This document shows, in pieces, positions 12,201 through 14,587 of a DNA stretch of 14,587 nt. Numbering within the stretch: position 1 is the stretch's first letter; every line of letters starts with the position of its first letter. Origin of the DNA: Rhodothermales bacterium (lineage in GTDB: Bacteria; Bacteroidota; Rhodothermia; Rhodothermales; UBA10348); contig JAURGV010000032.1 of NCBI GenBank assembly GCA_030833605.1, positions 1 to 14,587 of the forward strand, read 5' to 3'. The translations under genes and the position numbers were made by a program. The notes under the pieces are model-generated. The model worked only from the letters and a program-made list of their open reading frames with translations, searched no databases and had not been told where the DNA came from.

Positions 12201-14587
12201 ATGAATGTAAAGTTATCATCCCTATTGCTGACCTTTTGCTTACTGGTGATGGCCGCCCATGCGCAGGACAAGGGACACCACGACGCCCCTAAGCCCAATT
12301 ACGATCTGGCCGCCAAATTTGCGCCCTACAAAATTGACGGTATGTTGTACTCAACATCCGTAAATCCGCAATGGATTGAAGGGACTGAAAATTTTTGGTA
12401 CGAATGGAAAACGTCAGACGGCACGTTTTACTATCTCGTCGACACCAAATCCGGATCCAAAAAGCAAATTTTTGACAACGACCGCATTGCAGCTGAGTTA
12501 ACCCGTATTACCCGGGATCCGTGGGATGGTCAGCACCTACCCATTCGACGCATCAAGTTTATTAGCACAAATACGCTTCAATTTGAAGTGCAAGGCTCAC
12601 AGGATGAAGAAATTGAAGCCGATGTCGAGGAGGAAACCCAAGGTGACACACAAGAAAAAAAGAAACCGGCTAAGCCCAAAATGCGGAAAAAAGTATTCTA
12701 CTTTGAATACACCGTAAGTACCCGATCCCTGCGTGAATTGGAGGATTTCGAAAAGCCGGACAATCATGCTTCTTGGGCATCGCTGTCTCCAGATGGCAAA
12801 TCGGTTCTTTTCGGCCGGAACCACAACATTTACAAAATGAGTGGAGATGACTACGCCAAAATTCTAAAAGCGCGGAAAGACAAAACAGGTGACGACGCGA
12901 CAAAAGCGGAAGACAAAGTGGAAGTCGAAGAAGTCCAACTCACAACGGACGGAGTCGAGAACTTCTCTTACACGGGCTCTGATTATGGTTCAACTCAGGT
13001 CGAGGTTGAAAAAAACAAAGACAAACGCAAACGCGTGGGCGTAACCTGGTCACAAGACTCAAAACGCTTTGCTGTAAACCGGACAGATCAGCGCAAAGTG
13101 GGCGATTTGTGGATTATCCATTCCACTGGCAACAAGCGACCCGAATTGGAAACCTACAAATACGCGATGCCCGGTGAGGAATTTGTTGGCGAAGAGCACC
13201 TGCATATCTATGATTTCGCCACCGACTCTTTAGTAGCCGTTAATGGAAATCGATTCAAAGACGAAAACTTCAGCATCATGGCGGCTCGCCAGTTCCGCTA
13301 CCCGTCGAGCGAAGAGCCCTACAGATCATTGTGGTTGTCTAACAACTCAGACGATTTTTACTTCTCCAGCATTAGCCGGGACCTAAAACGAGTCGATGTG
13401 ATGAAAGCCAATGCGGCTACCGGCGAAGTGACGGTTCTGATAGAAGAACGGCTCAATACGTACGTCGAAGTGCAACGTCTAGACATGTTATCCAATGGCG
13501 ATTTCTTGTGGTGGTCAGAACGTGATGGATGGGGGCATATTTACCGTTTTGGACCCGATGGAATACTCAAAAACCAAGTTACTCAGGGCGCCTTCTCTGT
13601 TCGCGGTATTGAAGCCATTGATGAAGCTACGGGGACCTTGTATTTCACCGCCAACGCGCGCGAAAAAGGCGAAGACCCGTATTACGTCCACGCCTATAAA
13701 ATCAAACTGGACGGGACTGGACTTCAGCTTCTAAATCCGGGCGATTTCGATCACCGTTCCACGTTTAGCGAATCCGGAAAATACTTTGTAGACAACTATT
13801 CCCGAGTGAATACCATTCCTGCCGCCGCTTTAATTAGTCAAACCGGTCAGAAGGCGTTAGATCTGGAAGAATCGGACTTTAGCCAATTGCTGGCAGTGGG
13901 ATACCAATTCCCTGAACCCTTCAAAGTCAAAGCGGGAGATGGGGTTACGGATTTGTATGGCGTGATGTACAAACCGTTTGATTTCAATCCAGAAAAAAGC
14001 TATCCCATTGTTGAATACGTTTATCCAGGACCGCAAACCGAGTCCGTTTCGAAGGCCTTCTCTACGAACCGATACGAAACGGCGTTAGCTCAGTTCGGAA
14101 TGATTGTAGTCACGGTCGGAAATCGCGGTGGACATCCGGATCGTTCTAAATGGTACCACAATTATGGCTATGGAGACCTCAGAGACTATGGGTTGGAAGA
14201 TAAAAAAGTGACCGTTGAGCAGCTTGCCAATCGCCATTCCTTTATTGACCAAGACCGGGTTGGTATTTACGGCCATTCCGGAGGTGGATTTATGTCAACG
14301 GCTGCCATGTTGGTCTATCCAGACTTGTTTAAAGTCGCGGTTTCCAGCTCAGGAAATCACACGAACGACATCTATAATCGGTGGTGGTCCGAAAAACACC
14401 ACGGCGTGAAGGAAGTCGTGAGCGATTCTGGAAAAGTCACGTTTGAATATGCGATCGACAAAAACCCGGATCTGGCTAAAAATCTTAAAGGCCATTTGAT
14501 GTTGACAACGGGCGATGAAGACAACAACGTTCATCCCGCTGGTACCTACCGAATGGTGGACGCCTTGATTAAAGCCAACAAGCGATT
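12201..14587 (+). CDS. Exported S9 family peptidase, DPP4-like (3' end outside window)
   Basis: The frame is open from ATG 12201 to the window edge, covering 795 codons. A Sec signal peptide ends in AHAQ (about residue 20). Next comes a DPP IV N-terminal type beta-propeller with repeats such as SWASLSPDGKSVLFGRN and RFAVNRTDQRKVGDLWII, then an alpha/beta-hydrolase domain from about residue 580. The oxyanion Tyr is Tyr608 in VYPGP, the nucleophile Ser693 in GHSGGG, and the catalytic Asp Asp774 in GDEDNNVHP; the catalytic His lies beyond the window. Against the common GDxDDNVHP form the second Asp is Asn. The DW-YEEE motif that dipeptidyl peptidases use to grip the free N-terminus was not found, so activity may not be strict DPP4. 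Two charged, low-complexity inserts (about 134-164 and 230-250) interrupt the propeller. It likely degrades Pro- or Ala-containing peptides in the periplasm. Confidence 0.9.
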   Translation, partial: MNVKLSSLLLTFCLLVMAAHAQDKGHHDAPKPNYDLAAKFAPYKIDGMLYSTSVNPQWIEGTENFWYEWKTSDGTFYYLVDTKSGSKKQIFDNDRIAAELTRITRDPWDGQHLPIRRIKFISTNTLQFEVQGSQDEEIEADVEEETQGDTQEKKKPAKPKMRKKVFYFEYTVSTRSLRELEDFEKPDNHASWASLSPDGKSVLFGRNHNIYKMSGDDYAKILKARKDKTGDDATKAEDKVEVEEVQLTTDGVENFSYTGSDYGSTQVEVEKNKDKRKRVGVTWSQDSKRFAVNRTDQRKVGDLWIIHSTGNKRPELETYKYAMPGEEFVGEEHLHIYDFATDSLVAVNGNRFKDENFSIMAARQFRYPSSEEPYRSLWLSNNSDDFYFSSISRDLKRVDVMKANAATGEVTVLIEERLNTYVEVQRLDMLSNGDFLWWSERDGWGHIYRFGPDGILKNQVTQGAFSVRGIEAIDEATGTLYFTANAREKGEDPYYVHAYKIKLDGTGLQLLNPGDFDHRSTFSESGKYFVDNYSRVNTIPAAALISQTGQKALDLEESDFSQLLAVGYQFPEPFKVKAGDGVTDLYGVMYKPFDFNPEKSYPIVEYVYPGPQTESVSKAFSTNRYETALAQFGMIVVTVGNRGGHPDRSKWYHNYGYGDLRDYGLEDKKVTVEQLANRHSFIDQDRVGIYGHSGGGFMSTAAMLVYPDLFKVAVSSSGNHTNDIYNRWWSEKHHGVKEVVSDSGKVTFEYAIDKNPDLAKNLKGHLMLTTGDEDNNVHPAGTYRMVDALIKANKR

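Noticed and set aside
1..14587. CRISPR arrays, tRNA genes, insertion sequences and prophage genes
   Set aside because: Read for and not seen: no spaced direct repeats, no tRNA-like cloverleaf noticed, no transposase or integrase frame.

Overview
The window reads as a piece of chromosome from a member of the Bacteroidota, probably a free-living, flavobacteria-like lineage. This rests on gene content: a PnuC-type transporter, a DUF5777 beta-barrel, a family S9 dipeptidyl-peptidase-like enzyme, many Sec-exported enzymes and lipoproteins, mostly weak ribosome-binding sites, and moderate GC by eye. No marker gene allows a finer assignment. I found no tRNA, rRNA, CRISPR array, insertion sequence or phage gene. 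Coding density is high and no gene-free stretch exceeds 300 bases.

Layout. Bases 1-4440 are all on the + strand: the C-terminal part of an SDR-family protein with an altered catalytic motif, a metal-dependent amidohydrolase, a class I polyphosphate kinase 2, a Cys-rich lipoprotein closed by a perfect 13-bp terminator hairpin, and a two-gene unit of a four-helix membrane protein and a PnuC-like transporter (stop and start overlap by one base). Bases 4573-6274 hold a membrane-anchored or exported c-type cytochrome and an exported PHP-domain phosphoesterase. A hairpin at about 6297-6331 separates the latter from a convergent exported M20 peptidase (6374-7696, minus). CutC (7800-8522, plus) diverges from that peptidase.

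Bases 8536-10437 on the minus strand form a tight three-gene operon: a lipoprotein with a heme-like CX4CH motif, a YceI-family periplasmic protein and a DUF5777 outer-membrane beta-barrel. Lipoprotein and YceI genes overlap by 23 nt, and YceI and DUF5777 are 5 nt apart. This is the best candidate here for a poorly described system, possibly a cell-envelope redox or lipophilic-carrier module. Divergent from it is a lipoprotein resembling six-hairpin glycosidases (10613-12073). After a short heptamer tandem repeat, a DPP4-like S9 peptidase runs off the right edge (12201 to end).

Most genes look like ordinary core or envelope functions. Many products are exported, so the region leans toward envelope, scavenging and hydrolytic work (peptides, phosphoesters, glycans, nicotinamide riboside) rather than one pathway.
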